NCBI GenBank assembly: GCA_964526475.1
Contig: CAZGKF010000054.1
Span: 1-21,074 of the forward strand
Direction of reading: 5' to 3'
Length of the DNA stretch: 21,074 nucleotides
From: CAYVTV01 sp964526475
Lineage (GTDB): Bacteria > Bacteroidota > Bacteroidia > Bacteroidales > GCA-2748055
A model generated the notes under the pieces. It searched no databases. It had not been told where the DNA came from and saw nothing but the letters and a program-made list of their open reading frames with translations. Positions 1 through 8,095 of this stretch are shown here, piece by piece. Both the position numbers and the translations under genes were made by a program. Within the stretch, counting starts at the first letter, position 1; the number at the start of each line of letters is the position of its first letter.

Positions 1-72
1 ATTAAACGATTAAACAATTAAACAATTAAACAATTAAACAATTAAACGATTAAACGATTAAACAATTAAACA
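1..72. repeat. Tandem octamer repeat ATTAAAC(A/G)
   Basis: Nine uninterrupted copies of an 8-base unit, ATTAAACA or ATTAAACG (copies 1, 6 and 7 end in G, the others in A). The array starts at or before the window edge and stops one base before the hemH stop codon at 74-76. The same unit in the opposite orientation recurs three times at 20727-20750. All copies have identical length and there is no spacer, so this is a simple tandem repeat and not a CRISPR. Function unknown. Confidence 0.95.
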
Positions 73-73
73 A

Positions 74-1120
74 TTATATAGCCTTCCCTATTACTATTTC
101 CTTAATGGTACTTACCCATAGATCAAGATCATTAAGACTTTCCACCAATTGAATTTTATTTCCCCCATGTTTCCTGAACAGTTCGGCTGCTTCCATTCCT
201 ATGTCATAAATAGTTTCCAGACAATCACTTACAAAGGATGGAGATACCACAAGAATATCTTTACATCCTTCTTCGGTTTTCCTGATTATTGTTTCTCCTG
301 TAAACGGGGAAAGCCATTTTCCTTTTAACCTGGATTGGAAACATACGGTATATTTCTCCTTTGCTATGCCAGCTGAGGCAGCTATAAGCCTTGCCGTTTC
401 ATAGCATGCAGCTTTGTAGCAATAGTTTCCATGGGAAGGCATCTCCCGGGTACAGTAACAGGTTTCGGGGTCCTGTTCCGGATGGAGCCTTTGGATATTT
501 CTCAGCGGTAGGGAGTGAAATGAAAACAGGACATGTTCATATCTTTCATGATTACAGGCATTTATCCTTTCAGCAAAAGCACCTGAAAATCCGGGGTGAT
601 CGTAAAACTGGCTTACAATCTTAACAATTGGCATAATATTCCAATGTGATAATTCTTTTTCTGCTTTTTCAATTACTGATCCCGAGGTTGCGGAAGCGAA
701 TTGAGGAAAAAGCGGAAATATGGTAATTTTTAAGTAGTTTTTATGCTCCAACTCTTTAAAAAGTTTCTTTAAGGAGGGATTGCCATACCGCATGCAGGCA
801 TATACATCGTATTCTCCCTGCATAGCCTCCTGCAGTTTATTTTTAAGATTCAGGGTATGAAAAAGCAGCGGAGATCCCTTTTCTGTCCATATCTTTCTGT
901 ATCGTCCCAGCGATTTATTAAGCCTGAAAGGAATGATAATGAAATTAACAAGGAAAAAACGAAGTATGGCGGGCAGGTCAATAACGCGTTTGTCGTTGAG
1001 GAAGGCTTTCAGGTATTTGTAAACACTTATTCTATCAGCTTTATTCGGAGTACCGATATTGATAAGGATAACTGCATTTCTATTGATCAGACTGTTTCGG
1101 ATATTTTTTTCGATTTGCAT
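74..1120 (-). CDS. hemH: Ferrochelatase (HemH), internal four-cysteine type
   Basis: Ferrochelatase inserts Fe2+ into protoporphyrin IX, the last step of protoporphyrin-dependent heme synthesis. The 348 residues match the usual length. Recognisable blocks are ILINIGTP (18-25), GSPLLFHT (82-89), FSFHSLPLR (199-207) with the expected catalytic His202, FQSR (261-264), and SDCLET (298-303) with the conserved acidic Glu302. Cysteines 221, 223, 234 and 239 lie within 19 residues. This matches the arrangement known from ferrochelatases such as that of Myxococcus xanthus, where four internal cysteines bind a [2Fe-2S] cluster; cluster binding here is inferred. The start is an ATG. It is the last gene of the minus-strand cluster, 142 bases after hemG, and its stop abuts the octamer repeat array. 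Confidence 0.95.
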   Translation of the reverse strand: MQIEKNIRNSLINRNAVILINIGTPNKADRISVYKYLKAFLNDKRVIDLPAILRFFLVNFIIIPFRLNKSLGRYRKIWTEKGSPLLFHTLNLKNKLQEAMQGEYDVYACMRYGNPSLKKLFKELEHKNYLKITIFPLFPQFASATSGSVIEKAEKELSHWNIMPIVKIVSQFYDHPGFSGAFAERINACNHERYEHVLFSFHSLPLRNIQRLHPEQDPETCYCTREMPSHGNYCYKAACYETARLIAASAGIAKEKYTVCFQSRLKGKWLSPFTGETIIRKTEEGCKDILVVSPSFVSDCLETIYDIGMEAAELFRKHGGNKIQLVESLNDLDLWVSTIKEIVIGKAI

Positions 1121-1262
1121 ATCAGGTATTGATTAAAAAAATATCTGGTTAAGTTAAACAATTGATTTGAATCACACCAGACACATCAAAGTACAGAAAA
1201 GACGAAGCATGCCTTATCTTAAATCAGTTATCCGCTTTTACCTGCTGTGGTGTATTATTTTA

Positions 1263-2669
1263 TCATAAAAAATAACGTTCACCATTCTTCTCTTTATTCC
1301 CAAGGCTCTTCCACACCTCCCCTGCTATAATCCCAGCCTGTTGTATCCTGTCGGCCATTCCTATACCATCTCTGATATTACCTGCCAGGATAAGGCCGGG
1401 ATATTTGTCCTGAATTTTCTTTACAGCATCCAGTCTATCTCCCGTATCCTTCCCATATTGGGGAATGGCATGAGCATACCTGAAGATCTTTATGATATCC
1501 GGATGGAAACTGTCTGTTTTCAATAGTTCCATTATCTGTGACTTTATTAAGGAAATGATTTCCTCATCATTAACATCAAGTACTTCCGGGTTCCTCTCCC
1601 CACCGAGAAACGCCGATAACAGTGCGCCCCCTTCTGGTGAACGATTTTTAAGGAAGGATGAAGTATATAGTATCCCAAGCAATTTTCTGTTTTCCTTTGA
1701 AGGAATTAATCCTCCAAAAGCGTTTATGTCCATTCCCTCCCACTTGCGAAAACCCATTATTACCTGTACCACGCGGGCATATCTTAGTTTTGTAACAGGA
1801 GACATAAGTTCCTCTTCAATAAAGGGCAGTAAAGAGGGCAATTCAGGAGCCGGAGTAGTGGTAATAACAAACTTTGTCTCTGCACTGCAGAATACACCAT
1901 TCAGGCTGTAACTGATCTTAAAATGGTCTTCATCAGGCTTTATATTTATCCCGGAAGCATTCAATAATAATTTATCAGTCCCTACACTTTTTTCAAGAGC
2001 GGTAATAATACTACCCAGTCCGTTTTCTGCTGAGAAAACTTCGCGGGTGATCCTTTCAGCTCCGGGTTCTTTTTTCTCAAACTTTTTCTTTACAGCACCG
2101 AGGATAAAACTTCCGTATTTTTGTTCCAGAGCATATAGTTTTGGGAGTGCAAAACGGGTTACAAGATACTCAGGGTTTCCGGCGTATATACCGGAAATAA
2201 ACGGATCCACCGCGTAATCAAGAAATGAACGACCCATTCGCCGCTTCACCAGTTCTGCAAGAGTTTCATACGGATCCCTTCCCCTTTTCCGGAAAGGTTC
2301 GGTCAATATTCTGCCTTTATCTTTTGCTGTGAAAAGTGGGGTTCTTATGGCTTCTAAAAGACCTGAAGGCAGGGCATGCCAGGTTCCGTTTTTCAGGATC
2401 AGGCGTTTTTTGGCTGATGATTTAGCTGTTTCAAGTGCACACAATCCTGCAAGTTCGTCGAAAAGCTTAACCACGTATGAGTTTCCGATTACTCCCGTAT
2501 TTGGTCCCGTTTCATAGGTAAAACCTGATTCATGCACGGTTTGTATAACCCCCCCGGGGTGTGAGGATTTTTCCAGAATTAGACAAGGGATACCTTTTCT
2601 ACACAGATTATGTGCCAGGCTTAGGCCGGTGAGTCCGGCACCGATGATGGCAACTTTGGGTTTATTCAT
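1263..2669 (-). CDS. hemG: Protoporphyrinogen oxidase (FAD-dependent, HemY-type)
   Basis: Oxidises protoporphyrinogen IX to protoporphyrin IX, the substrate of the HemH encoded next. The 468-residue protein begins with a Rossmann FAD motif, IIGAGLTGLSLA (8-19), followed by Glu33, which should bind the FAD ribose, and the HPGG turn at 37-40. The C-terminal FAD segment, around residues 427-440 (LAGNIRDGIGMADR), resembles LAGxxxxGxGxxD of the amine-oxidase/PPO superfamily. The fold is the one called HemY; E. coli HemG is an unrelated flavodoxin-like enzyme, although hemG is the symbol commonly used in Bacteroidota. HemY enzymes usually use O2, whereas the HemN encoded upstream does not, so the electron acceptor is uncertain in an anaerobe. 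It starts with ATG, 89 bases after hemN. Confidence 0.93.
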   Translation of the reverse strand: MNKPKVAIIGAGLTGLSLAHNLCRKGIPCLILEKSSHPGGVIQTVHESGFTYETGPNTGVIGNSYVVKLFDELAGLCALETAKSSAKKRLILKNGTWHALPSGLLEAIRTPLFTAKDKGRILTEPFRKRGRDPYETLAELVKRRMGRSFLDYAVDPFISGIYAGNPEYLVTRFALPKLYALEQKYGSFILGAVKKKFEKKEPGAERITREVFSAENGLGSIITALEKSVGTDKLLLNASGINIKPDEDHFKISYSLNGVFCSAETKFVITTTPAPELPSLLPFIEEELMSPVTKLRYARVVQVIMGFRKWEGMDINAFGGLIPSKENRKLLGILYTSSFLKNRSPEGGALLSAFLGGERNPEVLDVNDEEIISLIKSQIMELLKTDSFHPDIIKIFRYAHAIPQYGKDTGDRLDAVKKIQDKYPGLILAGNIRDGIGMADRIQQAGIIAGEVWKSLGNKEKNGERYFL

Positions 2670-2758
2670 AGAGTTTTAAGGGATATTATATGGTAAAAAA
2701 ATACTGATCACGGAAAAGTCCACAGTAAAAAATATTTAAAACGACATTTACTTTTCAT

Positions 2759-4138
2759 TCAAAATGGTTTTGAAAATGTACCTTGAATTGGCTTGTACTT
2801 TGGATCAAAAGCTGAAGCAATAAGCCTTAAAAAAGATTCTCCCAATTCCGTAATTTTTATCTTTTCTGAAGTAATTATGATCAGTCCATCTTCCTCGAAC
2901 ATCTTTAATCTGTCTGCATCAAAGCCTGTCAGACTTTTTAATTTTTCCGCATCCAGGTCATGTTTAACAGCTATCTTTTCCCAATCAATGATTCTGTTAC
3001 ACATTATGTCATTAATAACACTACGGATGATCAACTCTTCCGGAGCTAAGTCATAACCTCTTTCGGTTGCAAATCTATCTTCTCTTATTGCCTGAATATA
3101 GGCATTCACATCTTTAGCATTCTGAGCATAACTTTGTCCCAGCTGGCTGATACCGGAAGCCCCGAAAGCATAGACTTGCCCTGTGTTACGGCGGGTGCAG
3201 TATCCCTGGAAGTTGCGGTGTAATTCGCTATTATTTGCGGCATCCGCGAGCTCATCGGAAGGATCAGCAAAATGATCCATGGCTATTTTTAAATATCCCT
3301 TTTTTGTGAGTATCTGCCAGGCAATTTCAATCATTTCGCTTCGGACTTTAGGCTGAGGCAGACCTTGTTTTTCCAGATTTTCCTGTAACCGGTTTATCCA
3401 GGGCACATGCGCATAGGGAAATAACGTAAGCCTGTCGGGATTATATTGTATTGCCATTTGAATAGTTTCCGCGAAACTTTCCGGGGTTTGCCGGGGTAAA
3501 CCATAAATAAAATCCAGGTTGATGCCAACTGAAGGATTTCCTTCCCTCAAACATTCCATCATTTCATTCAAAGGGATAGAAGGGCCTTCCCGCCGCACAG
3601 ATGTGAGCACATCTTCATTAAAATCCTGGATACCGAGACTAAAGCGATTAAACCCCGATTCTTTCAGAGAAACTATGTATTCCCTGGAAAGATAGGCAGG
3701 GTGACATTCGATAGCTATTTCAGGCTCCTCAATAAACCGGAGCTTTGAGAAAAAAAAGTCGTTCAGTTCTCTAATATATTTTACCGGAACTGAATTTGGT
3801 GTTCCTCCACCAAAGTGTATCTGGGTGACCTTCCTTTGGGTATCCAGAAGCGACACAACCATGGCTATTTCATCAGACAGGGCGTCAAAATAAGCACGGA
3901 TCGTTTCTTTTCCCGGCATCGGGCAGGAGTTACATCCGCAATACCAGCATCTTGAATTACAGAAAGGTATATGAACATAAAGGGATATATTGGAGGGCTC
4001 CAGGTAGTTAGACTGTAAAAGAGATTTCCGGTAGTTTTCTCCGGTATAATCCGTTGTGAAGTAATTGGCTGGCGGATAACTGGTATAACGGGGTACCGGT
4101 ATATTATATTTTTCAGATAATTTCTCAGGTGAAATCAT
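2759..4138 (-). CDS. hemN: Oxygen-independent coproporphyrinogen III dehydrogenase (HemN)
   Basis: Radical-SAM enzyme that decarboxylates two propionates of coproporphyrinogen III to give protoporphyrinogen IX without O2. Numbered from the ATG at 4138 (459 residues): RYTSYPP (17-23), then the CxxxCxxCxC cluster site YVHIPFCNSRCWYCGC with Cys60, Cys64, Cys67 and Cys69, and GGGTPN (110-115). Further on are true-HemN blocks such as DFIYGLPRQTPESF, DHFADPSDELA, LHRNFQGY and a C-terminal winged-helix-like domain, which separate it from HemW-type homologues. The frame is open upstream to a TTG at 4171, but that start would overlap the transporter gene by 32 bases. The ATG lies one base after the transporter stop and gives the usual N-terminus, so I chose it. 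It is probably translationally coupled to the transporter. Confidence 0.95.
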   Translation of the reverse strand: MISPEKLSEKYNIPVPRYTSYPPANYFTTDYTGENYRKSLLQSNYLEPSNISLYVHIPFCNSRCWYCGCNSCPMPGKETIRAYFDALSDEIAMVVSLLDTQRKVTQIHFGGGTPNSVPVKYIRELNDFFFSKLRFIEEPEIAIECHPAYLSREYIVSLKESGFNRFSLGIQDFNEDVLTSVRREGPSIPLNEMMECLREGNPSVGINLDFIYGLPRQTPESFAETIQMAIQYNPDRLTLFPYAHVPWINRLQENLEKQGLPQPKVRSEMIEIAWQILTKKGYLKIAMDHFADPSDELADAANNSELHRNFQGYCTRRNTGQVYAFGASGISQLGQSYAQNAKDVNAYIQAIREDRFATERGYDLAPEELIIRSVINDIMCNRIIDWEKIAVKHDLDAEKLKSLTGFDADRLKMFEEDGLIIITSEKIKITELGESFLRLIASAFDPKYKPIQGTFSKPF

Positions 4139-4139
4139 T

Positions 4140-5333
4140 TCAAAACAATTTGTTAATTTTTGCACTGACAATAATAAGTGTTACAATTGCAAGTCCTGTC
4201 TCCACGATAAAGAGCCCCGAATAAGTATGGGATCCGGCCAGCTTACCACTGGAAACTGCTATAATAAGGCTGCTCAAATGGGTAATTACAATCTGGAGAG
4301 TAAAATCGGTACCTTCCCTGCCCGGCCTCACATAATTCATGGAACTGGTGTATATGGCAACGGAAGCCATTCCGTAGGTACCCCATAGCAAAATAATACC
4401 GGAATATAAGATAGCGGATGAAGGAAAATGGAAGTGAAACAGGAACCATAGACCTGAGAGTATCATCATGCCTACAATACATATCTGTACCCTGTATCCG
4501 CCAAATCTCCGGATAAGGATGCCCGAAAACAGAGCTGCCACAGAACCGGTAGCCGTGCCGGCTAAACCAGAAATAAGACCAATTTCCTTAATGGAATACC
4601 CCAGATCCACCATGTATGGTTTGATCATGGCAAGGATCCCTACAATTCCGGAATAAAAGGTACTCAGGTAAAGTAACCTTGAAAAAATATTCTCTTGTTT
4701 GAAAAACACCCATATATCGGCGAACCTTATCCTTTTCGATTCCTTTCTTTCAACCGGGAGCATTTTTTTCCTGAAAACAAAAACCGGTATAAGGGCTATG
4801 ATTACAAAGGCGGCCAATCCGAAGATCAGATAACGCCACCCGAATTTATTGTAAATAACAAGTAAAAGACCACTGCCAACCAGTGTGCCAAGGAAAGAAC
4901 CGGCCGATTGCATGCTATTACCAATGCTGCGATCCTTTTTTTCAAGTATTCGGATTGCAAAGGCATCGGTGGCAATATCCTGTGTAGCCGAAAATGCAAA
5001 GGCAAGTACCATCAGGGCAATGATCAGGGGAAAGTCGGTTTTCAAGCTAAGAAATCCCGTCATAAGAATGACCACCGCATAAATAAACTCCGAATAAAAT
5101 ATCCATTTCGTATATCCCCGGATGCTTTCACAACTACGGTCTACCATAGGTGCCCACAGGAATTTAATTATCCAGGGCAGCTTAATTAATTGAAGCAGTC
5201 CGATGGATTCAAGCGAATAATTTTCCTGTCGCATGATCACCGGAATTACAGTTGAAAAAAAGCTCATGGGTACCGACTGGGCAATATACAAGCTTAGCAG
5301 GGTAATTAGTTTTGTGTAGTTTTCCCTGTTCAT
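4140..5333 (-). CDS. MFS transporter, AmpG/RhtX-like (PAT family)
   Basis: Inner-membrane major-facilitator protein of 397 residues with about 12 hydrophobic segments. The motifs LPWIIKFLWAPMVDR (52-66) and ATQDIATDAF (116-125) are typical of the branch that contains AmpG (muropeptide import) and RhtX/FptX (single-component siderophore import). The gene lies 3 bases after a TonB-dependent receptor and 1 base before hemN, so it is almost certainly cotranscribed with both. Inference: it moves the ligand brought in by the receptor across the inner membrane, either a siderophore, as RhtX does, or a porphyrin precursor used by the hem enzymes. A cell-wall recycling AmpG role is less likely here because no peptidoglycan gene is nearby. 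Substrate not determinable from sequence. Confidence 0.8.
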   Translation of the reverse strand: MNRENYTKLITLLSLYIAQSVPMSFFSTVIPVIMRQENYSLESIGLLQLIKLPWIIKFLWAPMVDRSCESIRGYTKWIFYSEFIYAVVILMTGFLSLKTDFPLIIALMVLAFAFSATQDIATDAFAIRILEKKDRSIGNSMQSAGSFLGTLVGSGLLLVIYNKFGWRYLIFGLAAFVIIALIPVFVFRKKMLPVERKESKRIRFADIWVFFKQENIFSRLLYLSTFYSGIVGILAMIKPYMVDLGYSIKEIGLISGLAGTATGSVAALFSGILIRRFGGYRVQICIVGMMILSGLWFLFHFHFPSSAILYSGIILLWGTYGMASVAIYTSSMNYVRPGREGTDFTLQIVITHLSSLIIAVSSGKLAGSHTYSGLFIVETGLAIVTLIIVSAKINKLF

Positions 5334-5336
5334 CCT

Positions 5337-7463
5337 CTAAAAATTAAGTGCCAGGTTGACTCCGAACGTGAAGGGTTTCCCCAACTGTACGTAATTGTTT
5401 CCGAGTGCGGTGAAGTAAAAGGAGTGATAAGATTTTTGAAGCAAATTTTTTGCCCAAAGTTCTAAACTAAAAATTTTCTTATAAACAGAAAGTTTCATAT
5501 TCAATATTCCATATCCATCCTGATAATATGTATTTCCTTCATTCCAATAATGCCTTCCTGTATAAAGATGGTTCAGCCTCACAGCGAAAGAGTCTGCCCA
5601 TTTCGATGTAAGTTCGAAAACCCTGCCTGCCCCCAGTGAAAAAGTATGTAAGGGGACATAAGGCACACGGTTGCCACTGTAATTCGTAAGGGAGTCTACA
5701 ATATGGCTTACAAACCGGGCATCGGTGAAGCCATAATCGATAGTAAAATCATAACCGGAAAGTGTACGGGCACTCAGGGATAATTCTGCTCCACGGCTAA
5801 AAGAACGGCCGGCGTTCTTTAGCATTGAACCCCTCCCGCTGGGTATCGGCTGATAGATCTGCTGGTCTTTCCAGTCAATATAAAACAGTGCAAGTTCAGC
5901 CGACAGCAGGCTAGACCATTTCATTTTAGTACCAACTTCATAATTCCAGGTGTATTCAGGAAGATAACTCCGGTCTTCTTCGCGTTCAAAGCTGGTATTA
6001 AAGCCTCCTGTTTTATATCCCCTTGCCACCGACAGATATGTCCATTTTTCAGGCAAAAATGAATAACGAAGGGCAAGTTTGGGAAGAAATTCAAAAAATT
6101 CGAGCTCACTGTCAAATTCAAAGAGTGTAGTGGTGCTTTCGCCCATTATTCTGTAATATGAATGATCAAGGAGAGCTTTCTCATAATCAACCCTGATGCC
6201 CGCACTGACAGAAAGGTTCTCAATTAACAGGTTGTCTAGTGCAGACTGGTGGAAAAGAGCTCCTCCTGTAGTTGGGTTCACATATTCCCGGTGAAGTACC
6301 ATTACGCCGGGCAGATTATATACAGGAACGGCATCGGGGCCATAATGCGCCATCACATCTTTATCCAGCAACTGACGGAACCAGAATATGCCGCTTGTAT
6401 GTTTATATCTGCTGTCATCACCTGATTTCATAATGATCTCCTGAGAAAACAGTTGCTGCTTTTGGTCCTGTGTGACAAAGAACATGCTCGCGGGGGTAAA
6501 ATCCTGATCGATTGCCTGAAGAGATTCGAAGTATTGAAAGCCCGCAGTATAATGAAGATTAAGATTATTACCACTGTATCCCAGGGTGAATGCTCCGGAT
6601 AGCATATCCCTTTTAAACGAACTCAATTCATTATAGTTAATGGCTTCGGCCCTGTCAAGTGAATCATTGAATATGGCATAAGGGTACCCTCCCTGATCCA
6701 GTTTTTCAAAACCAGCCACGATTTCAAGGCTTAGTTTTGGTGAAAGCATTTGTACAATCCTGGCACGTGCACCATAAGAAATAATATCATCTACCGCCTG
6801 GTTATAATACTCGTTTGTATGGAAACCGTTTCTCCGCATAAAATTGCCTGCAAAGGAGAAAGCGGTGGCTTCATTGAGCTTGTGGTAATGAGAAATCTTT
6901 CCGGCCATGTGTCCGTAGTTTCCTCCGGAAAACCTGAGATGCGTCCCCTGATGGTGCAAAGGTGACCGGGTACTGATATTCACCAGCCCGGCAATGGTAT
7001 TCCTGCCATATAGTGTACCCTGTGGTCCCCTGAGAACTTCAATGCTTTCAATGTCGAAAAGATCAAAATCGAAGGCTGCTTTATCAAAATAGGGTACATT
7101 GTCAACGTAAAGCCCGGCTGATGGTGAATCAATCCGGGAACCGATACCCCTGATATAAACCGGAGAGGTAAGTTTTGAGCCGTAATCCGGCATAAAAAAG
7201 TTAGGCACTCTGGATGTCAGATCCTTGATGCTTTGCATCTCTCCTTCCGATACTTTATTACCTGATATCAGCGTTACTGAACCAGGAAGCTCCTTCAGTT
7301 TATAATTTTCCCGCCAACTGCTTACAATTACCTCCTCCAAATCAATGCTTGTGATTTCCGATGAGTCAGTTTTTATCAGAAAAGATGGTAGCTGGGCAGT
7401 TGCAACACAAAGGTTTATTATAGAAAGAATAACTGTATTAAGCCATAGGTTTGGTTTTTTCAT
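5337..7463 (-). CDS. TonB-dependent outer-membrane receptor
   Basis: Outer-membrane ligand-gated channel of 708 residues. It has a signal peptide (1-24, ending CVATAQ), a TonB-box-like stretch DLEEVIVS (41-48), a plug domain at about 55-165 with YIRGIGSR (103-110) and the signature VLRGPQGTLYGRN (143-155), then a 22-strand-type barrel ending in a C-terminal phenylalanine. It lacks the carboxypeptidase-like N-terminal domain of SusC proteins and the signalling extension of FecA, so it is a plain metal/vitamin-type receptor. I do not see the FRAP/NPNL motif of classical heme receptors. Downstream coupling to an RhtX-like transporter and to hemN/hemG/hemH suggests import of a siderophore or tetrapyrrole. 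The nearest alternative is another small ligand such as a cobalamin-like compound, but no cobalamin riboswitch is evident upstream. Confidence 0.93.
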   Translation of the reverse strand: MKKPNLWLNTVILSIINLCVATAQLPSFLIKTDSSEITSIDLEEVIVSSWRENYKLKELPGSVTLISGNKVSEGEMQSIKDLTSRVPNFFMPDYGSKLTSPVYIRGIGSRIDSPSAGLYVDNVPYFDKAAFDFDLFDIESIEVLRGPQGTLYGRNTIAGLVNISTRSPLHHQGTHLRFSGGNYGHMAGKISHYHKLNEATAFSFAGNFMRRNGFHTNEYYNQAVDDIISYGARARIVQMLSPKLSLEIVAGFEKLDQGGYPYAIFNDSLDRAEAINYNELSSFKRDMLSGAFTLGYSGNNLNLHYTAGFQYFESLQAIDQDFTPASMFFVTQDQKQQLFSQEIIMKSGDDSRYKHTSGIFWFRQLLDKDVMAHYGPDAVPVYNLPGVMVLHREYVNPTTGGALFHQSALDNLLIENLSVSAGIRVDYEKALLDHSYYRIMGESTTTLFEFDSELEFFEFLPKLALRYSFLPEKWTYLSVARGYKTGGFNTSFEREEDRSYLPEYTWNYEVGTKMKWSSLLSAELALFYIDWKDQQIYQPIPSGRGSMLKNAGRSFSRGAELSLSARTLSGYDFTIDYGFTDARFVSHIVDSLTNYSGNRVPYVPLHTFSLGAGRVFELTSKWADSFAVRLNHLYTGRHYWNEGNTYYQDGYGILNMKLSVYKKIFSLELWAKNLLQKSYHSFYFTALGNNYVQLGKPFTFGVNLALNF

Positions 7464-7501
7464 TTCAAAGGGATTTAATAAAGATTTTTCTTGATCTTAA
7501 A

Positions 7502-7537
7502 TAACAAAAGAAAAAAAGATAAAGCTTGTATAAAGCT
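7502..7537 (-). terminator. Possible weak terminator or attenuator before the receptor gene
   Basis: Read on the minus strand, AGCTT-TATAC-AAGCT forms a 5-base-pair hairpin (7523-7537) followed by a T-rich run (7502-7520). A second, smaller inverted repeat, CAGGA/TCCTG with almost no loop (7549-7560), also runs into TTTTTT. Both lie between the small membrane protein and the receptor gene. The stems are short and AT-rich, so they could partly end transcription, attenuate it, or be chance. Confidence 0.25.
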
Positions 7538-7570
7538 AAATGCAAAAAACAGGAAATCCTGAAAGTTATT

Positions 7571-7921
7571 TCAGGAAAAAGAAATGACCGGTGGCGGTCT
7601 GGAAAAAGTGGAAAAATCAAGTATTCCCGCCCTGATTGGGGGATGTGAAAAACAGAGTAATTCTTTTCCTGATTCGGAAAAGGAATTATATAGATTTTCA
7701 GACAGGCACAGGTTATTGTTATAATCTTCAAAGAAAAAACAGTCATCTTTCTGAACAGGCTCAGGAAGATTATTTTCCTGAAGGATAAGTTGTTTGGAAT
7801 TGCTGGTTTGAGAATTGTTATGCTGCCTGCTTTCCAGGGTGTACATTGCAACCCCCGCCAGATAAATCAAAGCGATAATCATATAAGGAATGAAGGAGGA
7901 AAAAACACCTATGAAAAACAT
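7571..7921 (-). CDS. Small membrane-anchored protein with RPPP-containing tail
   Basis: Hypothetical protein of 116 residues; I do not recognise the family. It starts with ATG, with a TAnnTTTGY promoter-like match 19-27 bases upstream. Residues 1-28 form one hydrophobic segment (IPYMIIALIYLAGVAMYTL) that is either a membrane anchor or an uncleaved signal. The rest is polar and Asn/Gln/Glu-rich, and the C-terminus ends in SRPPPVISFS. Short membrane proteins with a proline-rich tail just ahead of a receptor gene occur elsewhere in Bacteroidota, but I can give no function. It sits 107 bases upstream of the TonB receptor on the same strand and may be the first gene of the heme/iron cluster. A 128-residue frame overlaps it (7465-7851), but its composition looks non-coding. 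Confidence 0.55.
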   Translation of the reverse strand: MFFIGVFSSFIPYMIIALIYLAGVAMYTLESRQHNNSQTSNSKQLILQENNLPEPVQKDDCFFFEDYNNNLCLSENLYNSFSESGKELLCFSHPPIRAGILDFSTFSRPPPVISFS

Positions 7922-7939
7922 AATCTGTAAATTTTCATT

Positions 7940-7948
7940 GCAAAAATA
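7940..7948 (-). promoter_or_regulatory. Candidate Bacteroidota -7 promoter element
   Basis: On the minus strand the sequence is TATTTTTGC, an exact match to the Bacteroidota -7 consensus TAnnTTTGY. It lies 18 bases before the ATG of the small membrane protein, giving a plausible short leader. I see no clear TTTG at the -33 position, so this is a half match. If real, it would drive the whole minus-strand heme cluster. Confidence 0.35.
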
Positions 7949-8095
7949 AAATATTTAAGGTGTTTACCTACTTATTATGCAGATAAAAATTTTCTAAATA
8001 GAAGTTTTTGGTTAACTCTCATCTTCTGTTAATATTTTCTATTTTCTTATTTACTCAAGTTTCGCACATGTATTATAATTTTATGCAAATAATAT

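Noticed and set aside
1..72. CRISPR-like array
   Set aside because: Units are contiguous 8-mers without spacers, so it is a simple tandem repeat; there are no cas genes.
391..1132. Plus-strand open frames inside hemH (391-624, 857-1132)
   Set aside because: They are antisense to a well-conserved ferrochelatase and show no protein-like pattern.
4139..4171. Upstream extension of hemN to a TTG at 4171 (11 extra residues)
   Set aside because: It would overlap the transporter gene by 32 bases; the ATG at 4138 gives the standard HemN N-terminus and follows the transporter stop by one base.
7465..7851. 128-residue frame overlapping the small membrane protein
   Set aside because: Its composition is rich in Ile, Phe, Leu and Arg without domain pattern and runs through the T-rich intergenic DNA; the 116-residue frame has a better start, a membrane segment and a promoter match.
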